Below are positions 1 through 28,600 of a DNA stretch of 64,000 nt, in pieces. The notes under the pieces were generated by a model. It was not told the origin of the DNA, ran no database searches, and saw nothing but the letters and a program-made list of their open reading frames with translations. The DNA is from Aphelocoma coerulescens. Its lineage: Eukaryota > Chordata > Aves > Passeriformes > Corvidae. Numbering within the stretch: position 1 is the stretch's first letter; each line of letters opens with the position of its first letter. Both the position numbers and the translations under genes were made by a program. The stretch is from NCBI RefSeq assembly GCF_041296385.1, contig NC_091014.1, positions 20,807,578 through 20,871,577 on the forward strand, in the 5' to 3' direction.

Positions 1-3000
1 GCTTTGAACTTATTTCAGTTATTATCTAATTGTATCAATAGAAGCGTCTTGTTCTATAGCCTATCTGCAGCTTTGAGAAATATGCATGTTTTTTCAAAGC
101 TCAACACCACCAATTGTGAAAGCAGGGTAGGAGTGAGTCACAACACCTCAATACTTGTTAGCACAACAAAATGGCCAGGAATGCCTCTCTGGGCGCTATC
201 TTTCACATAGTCCCACTACGCTTCGTAAGGAACAAGTATTTCAAAAACACACACTCTGGTTCATATGGAGACTACATGTGATATGCCCAAGGGGAATAGG
301 AAGTTTTCCTCCACAGAGAGGGCTTGCTCACCACTGAGAGATATCTTTCAGTAGGACAGTGCCAGGACCCAAATACTCAGTGCTCTTACAAAACCTTTTA
401 TATCAGCTACAGTGGGGAATATACAACTAACAGCATCTGGTAGGATCTGGCTTTACACATAAAATACATCTACTCTGCCAATGTATCAACTGTACTTGTA
501 TTTTTGATACTTCATGTGAGTCCAGTTTGTCAATTTTCCAAGACTTATTTTTAGATAAGCAGCATCAATCGCCATACTGAACAAAATGTAATTTAAATGT
601 TTTTGTTAAAAAACGACTAAATTTTGTCAGCTTGCAGAAGCTCAGACATTAAGCAGTTACTGCATTGCTATGCCTCAAACACTAATGGCCACTCAAGCAG
701 GGAAGTTAAAACAGGTTGTGTCTGGAAAGGGGGGCCTTATGGAGGTAGGGAAGCATCTTTCTGGGCCCACTTCCCTGTTCTGGTCCATGGTGACCACATA
801 AAGGACAGAGCAAGCACTGAAGTGATATCAACAAGCAGGCAGGAGCTGTCAAGGAAGGGTCAATCCAGTAGAGATGGATTGAGACCACCAAAAGACCCTC
901 AAAGCCCGCTGACCCATTATCAGATAGGTCCAGGAAAACTTTGACCATGGGCATCAATGAATCCAGAGTGCCCACAGGAGTGGGATGTGACACATCTATG
1001 CACAAAACCACACCAAATCAAAAATCTGCCCAACCCACTCTCCTGTGCCTAAGAGGATCAGTAACAAATGCTTAGAAAAAATAAGTGAAATATCCTACTT
1101 ACATGGATTATTTTAACATGTATGCTGACATGTTCCAATGACCTGGATCTTATGGATTTACTGAACCAAAAGCCACATGCACATCACTGGTTTTAATAGC
1201 TGCTTCTGGAACTTTCTTAAAGATATTAGTAAAACAGCTCTTTGCATCATTTATCCTTTTGGTTTTCAAAACTTCTTGGAGCAGTGAGTTGTGTGAATAA
1301 ACTATGCTTATTTGCTTTGTTTTTATTTTAAAACTGCTTCCAAATAATTCAGTCAGGTTCCACCTTGTTGCTTTAAAAAAACACAGAATACTCATTCTCA
1401 TCTCACCTTTGCCAAATAGTCACAGTTGTATTGTTTTCCAGCATACCTCCTCTATATTTTCTATGATAAGTAATACACCTCTTCATTTTTACTATACCCT
1501 TTTGTAAGATAGGGGTCCTGAACACAATATTCAGGAGTGAGCAGGTCAAGGATGTTTTACTCTCTAACAAACGCCATTTTGACTCTCCTTAGTTTATCAT
1601 TTACCTCCAGTTTCCATAGAAATTAAGTGTCATTCACCTTTTGAAATTTGATTCTCTTACTGTTTCTGGTATTTCTTAGCACACCTCTGTCACATTCTGC
1701 ATAAAGCTGATCGTAGCACAGCTCTAACAATGTACTCTTTCTATGCAGGAACAATGTTTCAGTCAAGACAGTTTCTGTGTGGACTGAAGCTGTTACTAAG
1801 TTCAACAGGCAACAACTACCTTATTGTTATTTGCTTCATTTGAACCTTTTTTTAAAAAATGTCTAAACTAGCTACTTTACTGCTTCTGTATAATTTGTAT
1901 CCTGGAATTACTGTGTTCATCCACTGTTTTTATTACATCAGGTTTTGGAACCCCCGTTAAGATTCTCACTAAAAGCTGGGCAGTATAATTGACCCATGCC
2001 ACATTTTTTGAAAACTGACAGTTATGTAGAAACATCAGTGCATTTGAAATTTACAGTGACACTATCTGTTAGGCTCCCTGCTCAACTGGGACTCCTGTTC
2101 ATAATTTTGAAAATAATTTCTTCCTAACAGATGTCTTTTTGTCCTTGTTACTTACTATACCTTACCTACATTTTAATCCACACTTGTCTTTAGTTTGATG
2201 CTTTCATTACTTTATCCCTGAAGAACAGATGATAGCAAAAGATCCTGTTCTGTTTCTATCAATGTTCCCTCCATCTTCAGAAAAAGACTCACAAAAAACC
2301 CTTAATAGGAAGGGCCTCTTTTTGCACTTTGATAACACAGATATTTTGCACCCTAAATCTTTATTATAGCACTGGTCAAGAGCACAAAAAAGCCAGAATC
2401 TAAACATTTCACAGTCCAAGAAGGTTTGATTCCAAAACTTGCACATTTCAGGATGGTAGCCTGGTTGTTCAGAGTGTTTTTAATAAAATGCAGAGGTAGA
2501 CCCTAGAGTACAGAGTAAAATCCAGTCTTTTGTATTCCCCATTTTCTCTTGGGTCAAGCTTGATCTCTGGACCATCAGCTCAGGTCTCTTTTTCTTACTT
2601 ACTCTCTGTCTTCACAAATTTTGCATGCTTGGATACATATTTGGCCCACTTCGAAAGAGAACACTCACATAATTCCACTGCTGGTCAAGTGTCTACAAGA
2701 AACATTATTTGAAAATGAAAGTTAGGACAGATGCATCGCCAGACATATCTAAGCAGCCAGAAATGGATTTTATGACCTGATGTGTTGGAGCTTAAGCACA
2801 GAACTCCAAAGAGATTTCTGCTTTGGCCACATTATTTTCTGACTTTGTTAAATTACCATGTCAATGTCTACCCTGGAAGGCATGTCCCTGTCACATCCAT
2901 ATCGGAGGAGTCCCAGCCTTCTTTGGAGCACAATAGCCACATTCACACTACATTTTGCAAGAGGATCCTGTGATATATCAGTACATGCTTTTCAGTTTCA

Positions 3001-3604
3001 CCAACACAGGCACACATACTATATTATAACAGCTGTCTAGAGATGAGGGGCCATGGCCAGCACAGTCCCCCGGCTGTTCTTTTAACTCCATGTGCAGTGG
3101 TATTGCCCGCTCCAGGCAACAGACATCTTGCCTCAGGACCATTCACATCAACCATAGGACAACTGTTTATAACTTGACAGCTTCTTGTCATGTCAGGCAT
3201 GTTCTGGAGTGGAGCTGTGTGAGGTGCTACTGTCATCACAACAAAATACAATGATTCAGAGCTACCTGGGAACTGCACTTTTCCAGGACTGTGCCTACAT
3301 CTCCTGTCCAGAGTGAGCCTGCGAGGTACCAGCAGGGCACCTGTATCCCAGAGAGCCACAAGATAGGCTGATAAAACAGAAGCTTCAACAAGTTACTGAT
3401 TCACTGTCCAAAGACAACCACTACTCATTTCATTTATGTGATTCAAGAGGACCCTCACTCTCCTCTCCCACCCCAATCTTTTCCTTCAAGAGTCACAAGT
3501 ATTCAGCAATGACAGCAACTGTCACAGTAGGCAGCACCTTAGGAGCACTGCTCACAACCTAGGTACAACCCACAGATGCTGAAGACTTTCTTTTCCCAAG
3601 ATTA

Positions 3605-3667
3605 GAATAATACAATCATAAAGTGGTTTGGGCTAGAAGGGAATTTGAAAAATAATCTAGTTCCAAA
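3605..3667 (-). mobile_element. CR1 LINE 3' tail fragment (antisense)
   Basis: The plus strand reads as a decayed version of the usual bird CR1 terminus (...AATGGTTTGGGTTGGAAGG...TCTAGTTCCAA), so the element lies on the minus strand. Only the last 60 or so bases remain. Confidence 0.7.
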
Positions 3668-3870
3668 TTAGGTTGCTGAAAGTCCTGTGCATTATTAAAG
3701 AAATAAAATAAAGAATATTTTTAAATTATTAAAGAAAATTATTTTAGACCACTATGAAATCATTAATAAAATTATTAAAGAAAAAAAAACAAAAAATTGA
3801 GTGTTCAAAAAAATCCACTCAGAAAAAACAGTAAAATAATAATAAAAAATAAAACATATTCATGATGCTC
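3668..3870. repeat. A-rich tract with a repeated ATTATTAAAGAAA unit
   Basis: Directly next to the CR1 tail. The unit ATTATTAAAGAAA occurs three times (near 3692, 3727 and 3773) in very A/T-rich DNA. Confidence 0.6.
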
Positions 3871-5718
3871 CAAAATTTTTGTAGACAATCTATACTTTTA
3901 TGAACTTAAAGCTCAGAGAAGCTGGAATTATTAGCAAATGTGGAGGGGTTGCAACTAAAAGTAAATAAATTATTAAATCTATTTATCTTAACTGTCTTTC
4001 TAAAAATCCTACCAAATTGTATTTGTCTGGTTTGGGGGTGAAAATTAGTTCTTGTGCATTTCTTTTGCTTTGGACTGTTCAGCAGGGAAGGGATTCTCTC
4101 ACACTCCAAGACATCTCCATGAGTACAATTATGGCTCACCTTTTAGTTCCTAATACATCATTATTAGGACAGACTGGATTTTAGAAAAAAAAAAAAAAGA
4201 TAGTCTGTGTCCAGATACCAGATCTATGGATCAGGTTATAAATAGAACTGATATCAAACTATTGGGCCATGATACACACAAAAAATATGGAGGTTAACAC
4301 AAGGACACCAGCAGTTGCTAGAAGAGAAAGTACCCTTTAACATCCTGGAAGGTTTGAAAGAAAAATTCTATCCCAACAATTAAAATTTCAGCTGAGGTCA
4401 GCAGGGGAAGATTTCAGATTTTACGCTTAAAAAGAATGGACTGGCAAATGACAGTGATAGGGGGAAGTCTGGAAAGACTGGCAGAGTGGCAACCATCAAC
4501 AAATTGACGTTATGCAGCCCTCAAAAAATAAGTAGTCTGGTGTAAGATTTTAAAAATGTTGTAAGCAGCAACAATGCTTGCTGTTGTCCTGCACTGATGC
4601 ATGTCAATCCTTCAGTTGAACTGAGAGTGTGAAGCCATGTAAACTGAGTCAGGATACTAATGCAGCTCTAACACTCTTCCAGAACAAAGAGTGATTTAGT
4701 GCAATTTAGTGCAAAGTAGTTTGGGGTTTTTTTTAGGCAGATGAATCTGAAGCATCACAGGTGTCCTACTGAAGCTCAGTGTAGTAGCAGACAGTATGGA
4801 GCAGGCTGAAGTTTAAATGCTATCTTTTTTCTTTCACATTTCAATCTTCAGTGTTTATATAATGCAAATAAAAATTATTCTGCTTTTATGTAATTTTTTA
4901 TATAAATCAGATGTTGGAAGGAACACAAAATAAATACAAAAACTTCAAGATGAGCCATATTGAAATAAATGAGACTCTTTCCACGTCCTTCAATGGAAAT
5001 GGGCAAATGAGCAGCAGAACATGATGAATAATTTAAACCAGGATTGCTGGCAAAGAGTACATATCCTCAGAGCTGAGCCTGAGTGAATCAAGGCCTTTGG
5101 CTAGAAAAACAAGCTCCAGAGTAGTTATTAATCCTGGTTATTTGTCAAGTGGTGATCCCAGGAACAACCAAGAACCTGTGATGATCCCTGCACTGTCAAT
5201 AGGGCCCAGTAGGAAAGTCCAGCTGATACAGACAGTATAGAGGTACAAAGGTAGGAAACACAAAGGGAGGAGGCACTGCATCAGCATCTCCCCTCTGGGG
5301 ACACTTCTGAAAAACCAGAAATATTGGGGCAAACTCTAGCAATTCAGCCTCTGCAGAAGCAGTTGGCCTCTTGTAGCTGCTGGAAGCAAGAGTTGGTAAT
5401 GCAGGAAGATTTCGGAGCTGCAGAAATTTCCAAGCTCCTTCTGGATGTCCAAAGTCTGATGACATAAAGCAAAAAACCATGCAATACAAAACAGGAAATT
5501 ATCCTATTCACATGGTGCCTTAACACTTATTTTCCCTTTCCATAACATACAGGTAGTACAAATCCCTGCAAACTCTTAAGTATTGGGATTTCAGCCTCTG
5601 TAGTTCAAAGTAAGTGGAGGAAGAAAGACCAGGGCCTATTTAAACCTAAGCACTCTGCCCTTTTGAGAAAACAGCCACTACCAAACATCTATATAAAACT
5701 CGTTTCTTGGATTAGGAA

Positions 5719-6249
5719 TGTGCTGGGTTTGGTTGGGATAGACTGAATTATCTTTACAGTAGCAAGTATGGGGCTGTGGTTTGGATTTGTGCTGAACAGT
5801 ATTGGTAATACAGGGATGTTTTCAGTGTGGCTGAGCAGAGCTTACACAGAGTCAAGGCTCTTTCTGCTCCTCACCCCACCAGCAAGGAGGCTGGGAACAC
5901 CCAAGGAGTAGGAAAGGGACACAGCCAGGACAGCTGATCCCAGCTGACCCAAGGGATATTCCAGCATGGCGTTATGCTCAGCATATAGAGCTGGAGGAAG
6001 AAGGAGGAAGTGGGGATATTCAGAGTGATGACACTCATCTTCCCAAGTCACTGTTACATGTGATGGAGCTCTGCCTTCCTGAGGATACCTGAACACCAGC
6101 CTGCCCACGTTTTGCTTCACTTGTGTGTGCAGTTTTTGCTTTAAGCCCACGAGTTTTCTCACTTTTCTCAGTCCCTCTCCCATTCCATTGGGGAAAGCGA
6201 GTGAGCAGCTGTGTGGGGCTTAGTTACTGGCTGGGGCTAAACCACAACA
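5719..6249 (+). mobile_element. solo LTR of an endogenous retrovirus, copy 1 (sense on plus)
   Basis: Begins TGTGCTGGG and ends AAACCACAACA, about 531 bases. The order of features fits the common neoavian LTR I recall: a terminal TGTGCTGG block, the ACACAGAGTCAAGG block, a degraded TATA region (CAGCATATAGAG) near 5975, and the CCCACGAGTTTTCTCAC block near 6146. No retroviral internal genes follow, so it is a solo LTR. The flanks (AGGAA and AAGAG) do not give an exact target-site duplication. The family assignment (ERVL- or ERVK-like) is not certain. Confidence 0.8.
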
Positions 6250-9200
6250 AAGAGCTACAGCAGATTTCAAAACCAGAGTTGGGTAGGGAAAAAATAATTA
6301 AAAAAAAAAAATCAGTATCACTTTGATTGCTTTTTTTCCTCCAGAAACAGTTTATCTTTATAGAACAGAAAACAATTAAAATCTGTTCATTACTGAAGCT
6401 GTAATTTTTGAACTAATGAAACAGAAAGATTGAGTAGGAAATAAAAATTTAAAAAAACACTGAGAAAAATTCTAGTAAGCATTACATAAGGATATTTTAT
6501 ACCTTATAAAATAAAGATACTTTATATAAAATATATAAAATAAAGATATTTTCATGTCTTGAAAAAATAAGTATGAAAAGCAATTTTTTCTTATATTTGA
6601 TGGAAATAATTAGATATTAACAAAATACTGATTAGGAAATAATTAGCCACAAACTGTTCTCGTGGGCATTTCTTTCTTCATTGCTTAAAGATAGAAGGCA
6701 TGTTTTTCCTTTTGCATGAATCTCATTCATCACAGCACATTCAGCTCTATCACTGTCACTTCACTCCTTGGCTGCCTTCTCTATAAATATATGGGCAGAA
6801 AAACAGTTTACTGTGAAATATCTCAGAATTAGACAGGTAAAGGGGAAAAAATAATCCAAAACTCATATTTTGAAGATACTTTACCTCAGATACTACTATT
6901 TATAAAATGGATTATACTAAAATATACTATTTTCTTTTTCCTCAGTGTCTCCCTGAGGCACTTCCCACTCAGTAATAACCAAAATTACTTACAACGTTTG
7001 AAAAAACAGGAAATCATTATAAAACCCAACCAGCTACCAGGGAAGCCTGACTATTCCACTTTCTGAAACTAATTTAGATTGTGTTATTTTGATCCCATGT
7101 GTTTAAAAACAAAAGATCCAGATCACAAAACATGCAATCTTTTACCTGAGAGACTCCAGCTATTATTTACAGTGACCTACAGACAAACCGATTACATGGT
7201 CAGTTTGAAGTTGTCATTCCTGGTATGGATCATGTGCAAGTCTACTTTTTCAAATGGGGAATGGAGAAGGGCATATCATCAAGGCAAAACATAGACAAGG
7301 AATGTGATGGGAAAGGTCAAAAGAAGTGCTAACAAAAGACAAAAAACCTGTTGATCTGCCTCCAATGAGGTAGAAGTCCAGTTCTACATTCAGCTGGTAT
7401 GAAGACATAGCCAAGATCTTATGGCCACTATGAGTCTGTGTGCTAACCTGGCTAAATCAGCAGGATACTATTCAATTCTTAATCAGTATTTATTTTCTGC
7501 CAGTTTAATCAGATACCAGCCCTAGCTAGGACAAAGGAAGGGGAGACAACCCCATTCAGCACTGAGTTAGATCAACTAATTCATCTTCTTAATATTACAA
7601 AAAATATCTAAAAAACTCCTACCAGTTCAGAGCTACCCATGCAGAACACAGGTGCATAAAAAACCCCATATGCATGGTGCATTTGGCACAAGGACACTCT
7701 TGGATACAGAGAGCTCTGCATTCCTGCTGTGGGAAGGCAGTGGGTCACTTCATCCAGATCTCTCCTTCCAGCTGAGCACCCAAAGGCACTGTAAGCCCAG
7801 GTTCATATCAGTAGCTTAGGTCCAATGAACCCACAGACATACTGTTTTTCTAACCATTAACTAGTCAAGTGTCCAAACAGAAAAAGAGTTGATAGAAACA
7901 CCAAAAGTAAGATTTGATAAATTAGATCCAAACCGCAGTTTTCCCCCTCACATGCCTGTTCTTATGAAGCAAGTAAGTTACTATGAAAACAAAAAATATG
8001 TATCAAAAGTCAACAGTGTGTTCTTGTTTCTGGAGAGATGCTCCAAGAAATTCCCCTGCAATAGCAGAGAGGATCAAAATATGCTCTTAAAACTGCAAGT
8101 TTTCCCTTCACTTTCCTAGCTTTTCCTAGCTAAATTTTTAGCTGAGGAAGCATTCATGCACCATGTGCACACAATTTTTTTTTCAGGAGATGCTTCAGTC
8201 TGCTTTTTTGCTTTATTTTACCCACGGCTATATTTTTTTAAGCTAGGAACCTAACTCCTGGTATAAGCTAAGCAGTAGCCCATGGCATTAATTCTAGTGA
8301 TAACCAGCAAGGCAGGAAATTTCCGAGCAGAAACCCTTCTAACATGGCACATACACATTTACCTTCCCAGGCTGACCTCAGAGAGGGGTATGATTTTTGT
8401 CCTTTGAACAGGCTTTCTAGCTGTGTTGTGGAAACAGATCATCTACCAGCAGACCCTAATTAAAGCTTCAAGCCATCAAGATTTACTCTCTGTCAAACAT
8501 CAATACAAAAAATTCCTTGGTAAAGGGCATATGGGAGGGTGTTGTTTTGAGTTACAAAAGCATTGGCCCACAGAGTGATATTTACAGTGAAACTTTCTCT
8601 GCCTGAGAAATGCTTTTCATGTCAGCAGCCAGCCCAACATTAGATATGATTTTAAAAGCCTGCCTCTTACCTCCATGATTTCTCCTTCTTGCAGGGTATG
8701 AGAAAATTCAGCCTCCAGAGGGGTATCCATGGTGGGGCTCCTAATTTACCAGGCATGCAGGGAGAAGTCCTGGCAGCTGGCAGATTGTCCAGGCTCCACT
8801 GTGCTGAACAGAGCAGGAAGGGAGCCATGGCCAGGCAGAGAGCCCTGGGGTGTTCATCTTCACTGGAAAGCAGAATCTATGGCTGGCAGCTCTATGACAA
8901 CCTCTTTTTTTATTCCCATCTATTCCTTACCCTTGTTAATCTGACTACAAAACCTCAGATACAGTCATATATCTCAATATACAGTCAATATCTCATATTG
9001 CTCAGGGTCAATCCATATTTTGGGTCAATCCATATTTTAACTCAATCATTCTGTTTAGCCTGTTTAGTTTCTTTCTTTTGATGAATGCTATTTTCTTCAC
9101 TTCTTAATAAAACACTAAATCATTTTAGTTCCCCAAAAGAAATGCAAATATCTCCTATTACATATCCTGTCATTAGTTTCTTTGTAGTCACCCCGATAGC

Positions 9201-10579
9201 AAAAAAAAAAAAAAAAGGAGCTGTGAAAAGGAAATTCCATCAGCTGTGCAACTTCACTTAATTTCTTTTCCCACCCAAATCATTTACAAATGTAGTATCT
9301 CGTTATATCTAACCTGGATAACCAAAGCTAATCATCTCTTGACAGAAAAGACACAGATAATGTCTGAAAGAACCAGATTCAGTTAAACAAAGGCAAAATG
9401 TTTTACCGCATAAAGGAAAACAAAGCACTAAGAAAACAGTTAAGTTACATTTGCACTATTCTACATATTACTATCTTTTTACTTTAAAATAATTCATGAA
9501 GAAATTCTACACTGCCTACAGTCTTTCTCCACTTTCATGTATGAGATTTAGAAAGTTGTTTAGATGTTTATTTTTAGGTAGAACTGCCATTATTTCTTTG
9601 CAGATTTAAAAAAATAGTGTACCATCAAACCCTAACTTTTCCTACTTGCAAAATCAGTAGGACTGTGGTGGATATAAAAGCAATTAGCTGTTAGGTTGAG
9701 AGAATGTTCACACAAGTACCACCAGTACAGGCATGAAATTTTGCAATGTTCAAGAAACAGCAGCTGCAGCCTCTGGCTGTTGGTGTACTACTCTGGACCA
9801 AAAGCATATCCTATTATTTTAGGTGGACAGAGAGGTTGTTGTGTACAGGCTCTTAAGAAGCACTGCTCTAAACTTGAAAGAGTACCCTCTATGTATTTAA
9901 ATCCCATAATAACTGCCAGCTTTCCCAAAATGAAAAGAAACGTGCTAGTGTACCTGAAAGGCTCTGCACTCTACACACCTTTTTCTTTCCCCTTCTCCAA
10001 AGCAAAGAGTTAAGCTTTACAGCATGCTCTGAACAAATGAAATGATCTGTTATTTCAGATTAAAAAAAGAATGAACTTTGAAGTCTTTAACCTCTCAAAA
10101 ATCATCAATAAAACAATAAAAACAGGAAAAAAATAATCCCACCACCATCTTGTCAGCAGCTATCACCCTGGTTACACCAGAATTCCTATTAACATGGAAA
10201 TTCTAATGGTGTTTGAAATCTACATGATCATACACACAGTTCAGCTATAGGAAAAGGTAATCTGTATGGGGGATGCCCCTTGTTTCAGGGCAGCTACATT
10301 TCATAGGTTTTCAAGATAGTTAGGAAAATAAATAAATAAAAAGTAATATACCTAAAAATAAATTTTCCTATGTGAAAAAATCCTCTTTTAATGTCAGTAT
10401 TATCTCCCGTTATTTGGCCAATTGCATCTGTTTGTTGGATGTTTTTGTTTTGGCTAGTAGCTTTTGTGTCCCAGCACTCAGAAAACGCCTCTTCCCCTTT
10501 TAATAGTCCAAAAATTGAAGTTTAATGGGAAAGAATATTCTGTAGCCACCTCTCTGATTAGAATGTCAATCCACATTCT
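6250..10579. other. gene-poor sequence between solo LTR and MLC1 3' end
   Basis: AT-rich, with no recognised gene on either strand. It contains a 16-base A run (9201-9216) and a 17-base tandem duplication (9005-9038). A less AT-rich patch near 8690-8880 has an open frame of 130 codons, but its composition and lack of family motifs give no reason to call it a gene. Confidence 0.5.
9005..9038. repeat. tandem duplication of a 17-base unit
   Basis: GGGTCAATCCATATTTT occurs twice, head to tail and without mismatch, at 9005-9021 and 9022-9038. Confidence 0.9.
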
Positions 10580-11079
10580 CGAGTTTCCACATAATAAAGA
10601 CTTTTATTTATATAAAAGCAATAAGATGCAGAACAACTTTACAACTCCTACAAAAGTGAAGTATAAGCAAAAACATCAATTATGACTTGTACTCATAACT
10701 TTACAAAAGCATTTATCAGTCACACTGACTGCATAACTGCAGTTATAACAATCTCTTGCAAATATATGAAGCCTACTACGTATTGCAATATTTTACTTTG
10801 CCATCAGCATAAATCCATGTCACTCATTACCTTTTTCTAAAAGTATCTTCTAAAGCAACTCTAGACTACAGATACCAACAGAAAAGACAGATGCGTTAAA
10901 AATATTATCAAGGTATTTTGAAATTATTAGAAAGATACATCATTTACTGTGTTATTCCATGGCTCCTACTGCTGCAACTATATTGCTGCTTAAAAATTGA
11001 AAAGTTTTTAAACCTTAATTCAAACAGTTGATTGACTGTATTGGATTGTGCTGTATTGGCTGCATTTGTAGAATCCAAA
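10580..11079 (-). other. MLC1: MLC1 3' UTR, approximate extent
   Basis: Sequence after the MLC1 stop with no coding signal. The first clear minus-strand AATAAA lies at 10603-10608, so cleavage near 10580-10590 is plausible. The true end may be further left; transcript data would decide. Confidence 0.45.
10603..10608 (-). terminator. candidate polyadenylation signal AATAAA for MLC1
   Basis: AATAAA on the minus strand (TTTATT on plus), about 470 bases past the MLC1 stop. Such hexamers occur by chance in AT-rich DNA, so this is only a candidate. Confidence 0.4.
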
Positions 11080-25669
<14,590 letters not shown>

Positions 25670-25673
25670 AACA

Positions 25674-28600
25674 CTTCAGAAAGGCAATTAAATAATAATA
25701 ATAATAATAATAATGGAAATTACAAAGAAAGAGAAAAAAATATTAGTTAGATCCTTCACATACTCAGATCAGTGCTCAACTAGGTTTTTTTGTGTATTCA
25801 AGACAAAATAAATAAAAGCAATATTTAGTTACTGGATGTATTCACATTTCAAAGTATGTAAGCTTTCTAACAACTTACTTGCATACATTAAGTAAATTAC
25901 ATCCTACAGTCACAGTTCATAATAATACAGTACAAGTACCAACAAACTGAAAGTTTGTGTGTCTATGATACCTCAATAGATTCTTATTTCAAGATCTAAG
26001 AACCAGTTTTAGAGGTATTTAGTTAGTGCATACCTCTATAACCAAAGCTTTTTTCTTTTTCAACTCCAGGACAGAAGAGATAATCAAACAGGTTTCAATA
26101 TAAATTCCATTTGATTTCAACACTTTTTATCACCTATCTAAAATGACAGACTTCCCTATGAGTCCCATGAACACCCATACTCACAATAACTCAGCTACAG
26201 CAAACTGTTTCTAATTTACCCAGTATCAACCATTTCTCTCGTTCACTTCGTCCTTTTCTGTTCACCTCACTGCTTGCCAATCTGTTAAAATACCTTGAGG
26301 AGTATCTTATATTAGAACTAAGTTACTGCAGATTTTTCAACAGTTAAAAACCTTTGTGCTTACCTTCCACTGAAAAGTTAACTGTCAGTTTAAAACAGCC
26401 CTGTGGACACAGCTGCCTGTACACTTTGTGATATTCTCACCGTTCAGTGAGTCATGCCGGCTTTGAAAAGTTCTCCCTTACACTTTGGCTTTCAACAACA
26501 TCTATTCAGATATGGAACAAAAGCACAGCAAGAACTTCAGTTAAGCCAGGGAACAGGAAAATGCCTCCTGAATTTTAATTAACAGAACACACTAGAAAAT
26601 GACTGTACTACATCTCATAGGGCTGCTTCCAAATCACACCAACAAATTAAAAGTTTCATGTCTCTTTCTTATTTGAATACTACGCCTTACTTAGCATCTT
26701 AAATAAAAGCTTCCTCACAGTTTAACAGTTTTAGCTACCATAATAGCCAGTGATCACAATATCCAACAAACGAGTTCTTGTTTCAAAAGAGCAAAATGTA
26801 CTTACAATGCAATATTCTCCTAGAAAAAACTATGAATAAAAATTCAAGTATTACAGTATCTCAACAAGTTGGGAGGTTCAAAAGTTAGAGGTTAGAAATC
26901 TATCAACATTATGATTTTCACTGTGGAACACTTCTTTCTCTTTTTCCACTAACCCCAGTCTTCTGGAGTGGTTAGATAAACCCTGTACACTTCAACTGTG
27001 CCGTCATTTATACTTACAGAACAACCAGATGACTAAACAACATATTTTAAATCTAGCAGGCAGCAGTGACATGCAATGGCCAGCGTACTTTGGATCCAGT
27101 CCTCCTGCTTATTAGGCAATGAAAAGGGAAACAAAAAAGGACATTTTTATCTTGAAGATGTTGGCACCTTGACAGCTACAGCAATGACAGGGTCTTTTGT
27201 CTAAACTTTAAACACTCTTGTAACCAAGACACAATTAAATCTTCAGTATTCTGAAGGGCATCACCTTCAAAGTATGCGAGAAAAACTTCTGAACAGCACA
27301 ACTTCTTAGTTTGTACAGACTGTAGATTTTCCTTTTTTCATGTCAGCCAATACTGAAAGAATATTAAAATGTTACAGTCGTTTTAATAGATTTAAACAGG
27401 GAAATTATTACACTATACACGGCTCTCGACACAGCTGTAAACTGTGCTAGAAAAGAGGGGGAAAAAAGACTGTACAGTCAAGCAAAATTGTCTGAAGTAA
27501 TTAAGCCCTTCTGTTCCTCTGCTCATGGAAGGAACACTGCACAACTATTTCCATTATCTGTAACTTTCCAAAGACTATGGTTTAATGGAAAATGGGTATT
27601 GTTTACCTGACAGCTTTTTCAATGAATGCTAACACAAATTATCATAGATGCAAAACACAATCATATTTTAACCCTTTTGACCAGTTTAGGGAGAAGGTTT
27701 GTCTTGGGGTTTTTTTAAATAAAATTGGTGAGATATTCAGGGATTTGCTTGATCTAATCTCTTTGAATAAAAAGAATTTGTAAAGTCCTGCACTGCTGAC
27801 CAGAGCAGCTTCAAACCCTGAACAATTTGTTCACAATTCCAAGTGTTTGAGCCAGTATTGTACCTGAAAGTTCCCTCTCTAAAGCCTGGTATTACAGTGT
27901 CTTCTCAGGTTATAGTGAAATTCCTCCTACCCCCTTTCCTGTGCACTTCTCAGTATTTCCCATTTCCCTTTTGCACAGAGGTTCACCACATAATTACTGT
28001 ATCCTCTGCATCAGCATCAACAAAAAACACTTAAACTTCAAAGTTCAGCTTCTACTCTAAAAATTTTCTGAGGCCCTTATTTTAGGTTCCCTTCATTTCG
28101 TGTTCCTAATTCCAGAAAAAGCCTCTTTTTTGTGGATACACAACTGTAAGACAAGATCTGGTAACTAGAACACAAGTCACCGACCAAGACCTTTTAATGT
28201 TAAATAAGGTACAAATGTGCTGTACAAAGAGATTCCTCCTAATTCTAAAGTATGCATAGGAATCCTACACAAAGAATGCTCCATGTATAACAATTCCAAC
28301 ACAACATGACAGGCTTCTGAAAAGGATTTAAAAATTAAGTGTTTTAATTCTATCTTAGGCCAAAGAATGTCAAGGGACAACAATCAAATCAAACTGTGAG
28401 CAGCTATGAAGAACTACATGCTTCCACGACAGGATTGACCACTGAACAAATGCAGCTGTAGCAGATACTTGGTCATTTGCCACAGGCTGTGCAATGCCCC
28501 CAACAGTAACCACAAAAGATAAAAAACAGATTAACAAGTATAACTCAAGTGCCAAGGGATAGTGTGACAAAAAGGTACATAAGCTTGTCATAGTCCTACT

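Larger units (their letters stand above)
1..5718. other. gene-poor sequence downstream of MLC1
   Basis: No exon that I can recognise on either strand. In mammals the next gene past MLC1 is TTLL8, and I looked for its tubulin-ligase motifs without success. The stretch holds a short CR1 tail (about 3605-3667), an A-rich block (3668-3870) and a 14-base A run (4185-4198). Open frames here are short and lack splice context. Confidence 0.5.

Noticed and set aside
3024..3359. 111-codon minus-strand frame
   Set aside because: No recognised domain, no splice or promoter context, and no match to the expected neighbour TTLL8 that I could see.
8689..9081. 130-codon plus-strand frame
   Set aside because: Composition changes abruptly halfway, it runs into a tandem duplication, and no family motif is present.
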